7,482 bases of DNA from Porticoccaceae bacterium (GTDB lineage Bacteria; Pseudomonadota; Gammaproteobacteria; Pseudomonadales; Porticoccaceae): assembly GCA_019090225.1 (NCBI GenBank), contig JAHRWI010000143.1:1-7482 (forward strand), given 5' to 3'. The position numbers were made by a program, and so were the translations under genes. The notes beneath the pieces were generated by a model. The model made no database searches. It was not told the DNA's origin and saw nothing but the letters and a program-made list of their open reading frames with translations. Shown in pieces: positions 5,985 to 7,482 of this stretch (position 1 is its first letter; every line of letters begins with the position of its first letter).

Positions 5985-7289
5985 ATGTATTTATATTCGT
6001 CACTCAAACAGCGTCAGGTAGACAATAAACCCGTCAGGGTAGGCTTAATCGGGGCCGGTAAATTCGGCTCGATGTTTCTGTCCCAGATACCCACCACCCC
6101 AGGACTGGTCGTTACTGTGATCGCTGACCTTGATCCGGCCCAGGCTAAAGTACGTTGTAAAGAAGTGGGCTGGGATGATGGGCGTGTCGCAGCTACTGAT
6201 TTTGTCGATGACGCTGAACTACTGATTAAACATGATGATGTTGATGTGGTTGTCGAGGCCACCGGGCATCCTGCCGCCGGTATCAAGCATGCATTATTGT
6301 GCGCCGAGTTTGGCAAACATGTGGTCATGGTCAATGTCGAAGCCGATGTGCTGGCTGGGCCTTATCTGGCAAAGCAGGCTCAGCAGGCGGGTGTGGTCTA
6401 TTCAATGGCCTATGGTGACCAACCGGCACTGACCATGGAGATGGTGGATTGGGCCAGGTCCTGTGGTTTTAAGGTCGTCGCGGCAGGTAAGGGCACCAAG
6501 TATTTGCCAAGCTATCACGCCTCGACCCCAGATACAGTTTGGTCTCATTATGGCTTAAGTGCTGAGCAAGCAGCGGCTGCTGGTATGCGCAGTCAGATGT
6601 TTAACTCCTTCCTCGACGGCACCAAATCATCCATCGAAATGGCAGCGATTGCTAACGGGGCTGATTTACAGGCACCCACGGATGGACTCAGTTTTCCCGC
6701 CTGTGGGGCAGAAGATCTTGCTCATGTTTTACGTCCAAAAACTGCGGGCGGCTTACTCGAATTCTCCGGCCAGGTTGAAGTGGTCTCCAGTCTCGAACGG
6801 GATGGGCGACTGGTGGCCCGGGATTTACGCTGGGGTGTTTACTGCGTATTTGAGGCACCCAACGATTATAGTGCTGCCTGTTTTGCGCAATATGGTATGA
6901 ACACCGATGCCAGCGGTCGTTACTCCGCTATGTTTAAACCCTTCCATCTGATTGGTCTTGAGCTCAATATCTCTATCCTTAGCGCGGCCTTACGAAACCA
7001 ACCAACAGGGACGCCGGTTCGTTTCAACGGCGATGTCGTTGCTGTAGCTAAGCGAGATATTAAAGTCGGCGAAATGCTCGACGGCGAAGGCGGTTATACG
7101 GTGTGGGGCAAGCTCATGCCCGCGAAAGTGAGCGTGGCAGTCAGGGCTTTGCCCATTGGGCTGGCCAGCCAGGTCACAGTGACTCAGCCCATCAAGTTGG
7201 GTCAGATGATTACCATGAAGGATATTAGCGCTGACGCCAGCACCCAAGCGTGGCAGGTCCGAAAGGAGATGATTAAGGAGTTTGGTTGA
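5985..7289 (+). CDS. Homoserine-dehydrogenase-like oxidoreductase with C-terminal SAF domain (COG4091, DRL family)
   Basis: A 434-residue NAD(P)-dependent oxidoreductase. The Rossmann motif is G23-x-G25-xx-G28 in VGLIGAGKFGSMF. D48 ends the second strand (VIADLD), which hints at NAD preference. EATGHP (91-96), VVMVNVEAD (113-121) and SMAYGDQP (140-147) follow in the homoserine-dehydrogenase-like nucleotide-binding and catalytic region. Residues about 349-415 form an SAF-like domain (VVAVAKRDIKVGEML and later QPIKLGQMIT). The architecture and length fit COG4091. This family includes the Brucella DXR-like enzyme DRL, a deoxyxylulose-phosphate reductoisomerase of the MEP pathway, but most members are uncharacterised and may be catabolic. 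The start MYLYSSLKQRQ followed by PVRVGLIGAGKFG agrees with the family, although no convincing Shine-Dalgarno precedes it. It starts 48 bp after the dioxygenase, suggesting co-transcription and action on the same metabolite. Confidence 0.88.
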   Translation: MYLYSSLKQRQVDNKPVRVGLIGAGKFGSMFLSQIPTTPGLVVTVIADLDPAQAKVRCKEVGWDDGRVAATDFVDDAELLIKHDDVDVVVEATGHPAAGIKHALLCAEFGKHVVMVNVEADVLAGPYLAKQAQQAGVVYSMAYGDQPALTMEMVDWARSCGFKVVAAGKGTKYLPSYHASTPDTVWSHYGLSAEQAAAAGMRSQMFNSFLDGTKSSIEMAAIANGADLQAPTDGLSFPACGAEDLAHVLRPKTAGGLLEFSGQVEVVSSLERDGRLVARDLRWGVYCVFEAPNDYSAACFAQYGMNTDASGRYSAMFKPFHLIGLELNISILSAALRNQPTGTPVRFNGDVVAVAKRDIKVGEMLDGEGGYTVWGKLMPAKVSVAVRALPIGLASQVTVTQPIKLGQMITMKDISADASTQAWQVRKEMIKEFG

Positions 7290-7300
7290 AGAGTAGAAAA

Positions 7301-7339
7301 TGTGCCATCGGTTTGTGCCACTTATTTGTGCCAAACCGA
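7301..7339. repeat. Three TGTGCCA heptamers at exact 13-bp spacing overlapping a hairpin
   Basis: TGTGCCA starts at 7301, 7314 and 7327, so three 13-bp units lie head to tail. The same segment holds an inverted repeat, TCGGTTTG (7308-7315) with CAAACCGA (7332-7339), 8-bp perfect arms and a 16-base loop. No T-run follows on the plus strand, so this is not a standard intrinsic terminator. It lies 11 bp after the SAF-domain gene stop and could still act as a 3' hairpin or a protein site. Confidence 0.5.
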
Positions 7340-7356
7340 CTAAGGGAGATAACTTA

Positions 7357-7371
7357 AGAGGGAAAACCTCT
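7357..7371. terminator. Short hairpin between the SAF gene and tRNA-Leu, possible weak terminator
   Basis: AGAGG (7357-7361) pairs with CCTCT (7367-7371) around a 5-base loop. On the minus strand it lies 24 bases after the encoded CCA end of the tRNA and is followed by TAAGTTATC, only mildly T-rich. It may stop tRNA transcription or aid 3' processing. The evidence is limited to the stem. Confidence 0.25.
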
Positions 7372-7395
7372 GTATATCATTGACTTAACATCGTG

Positions 7396-7482
7396 TGGTG
7401 CCCAGGAGAGGACTTGAACCTCCACGACCTTGCGATCACTAGCACCTGAAGCTAGCGTGTCTACCAATTTCACCACCTGGGC
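7396..7482 (-). tRNA. tRNA-Leu, anticodon CAG
   Basis: A complete 87-nt class II tRNA read on the minus strand. The acceptor stem GCCCAGG pairs perfectly with CCTGGGC, followed by discriminator A and an encoded CCA (7398-7396). The D-loop contains TTGGTAGAC. The anticodon stem CTAGC/GCTAG encloses loop TTCAGGT, placing anticodon CAG at 7448-7446, so it reads CUG codons. The long variable arm forms GATC-GCAA-GGTC, as expected for leucine tRNAs. The T-loop is TTCAAGT in a GGAGG/CCTCT stem with one G-U pair. The 5' end falls exactly on the last base of the window. It is convergent with the SAF-domain dehydrogenase gene. Confidence 0.98.

Noticed and set aside
7396..7482. The tRNA-Leu gene as an integration site of a genomic island
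   Set aside because: No integrase and no duplicated tRNA 3' fragment is seen in the window. DNA on the 5' side of the tRNA is outside the window, so the idea cannot be tested here.

Overview
The window looks like a chromosomal piece of a free-living gammaproteobacterium, quite possibly marine. The taxonomic guess rests on a near-canonical YajQ, a tRNA-Leu(CAG) with its 3' CCA encoded in the DNA, Shine-Dalgarno starts and roughly 50% GC. It is an inference, not a measurement. Nothing in the window is phage, CRISPR or insertion-sequence material.

Left part (1-4288): three metabolic genes. A phosphotriesterase/lactonase-family metallohydrolase runs off the left edge on the minus strand. Upstream of it on the same strand is a flavin-dependent Baeyer-Villiger-type monooxygenase with every signature residue I could check. 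Across a 311-bp control region that is rich in inverted and tandem repeats, an FAD-dependent oleate hydratase is transcribed divergently. Together these suggest an oxidative fatty-acid or ketone pathway: hydration of a double bond, oxidation to a ketone (enzyme not in the window), oxygen insertion to an ester or lactone, then hydrolysis. The oleate hydratase has Met where the best-studied homologues have their catalytic Glu, lacks the usual C-terminal extension, and is visibly lower in GC than its neighbours.

Middle (4289-5156): a short convergent gap, the housekeeping gene yajQ (minus strand), and a 248-bp divergent region that can form a long-range stem in the yajQ leader.

Right part (5157-7482): a tight two-gene plus-strand operon. 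It encodes a phytanoyl-CoA-dioxygenase-family Fe(II)/2-oxoglutarate oxygenase and, 48 bp later, a homoserine-dehydrogenase-like oxidoreductase with a C-terminal SAF domain (COG4091, the family containing the Brucella DXR-like enzyme DRL). After it come three evenly spaced TGTGCCA heptamers overlapping a hairpin, and then a convergent, complete tRNA-Leu(CAG) gene that ends exactly at the window edge.
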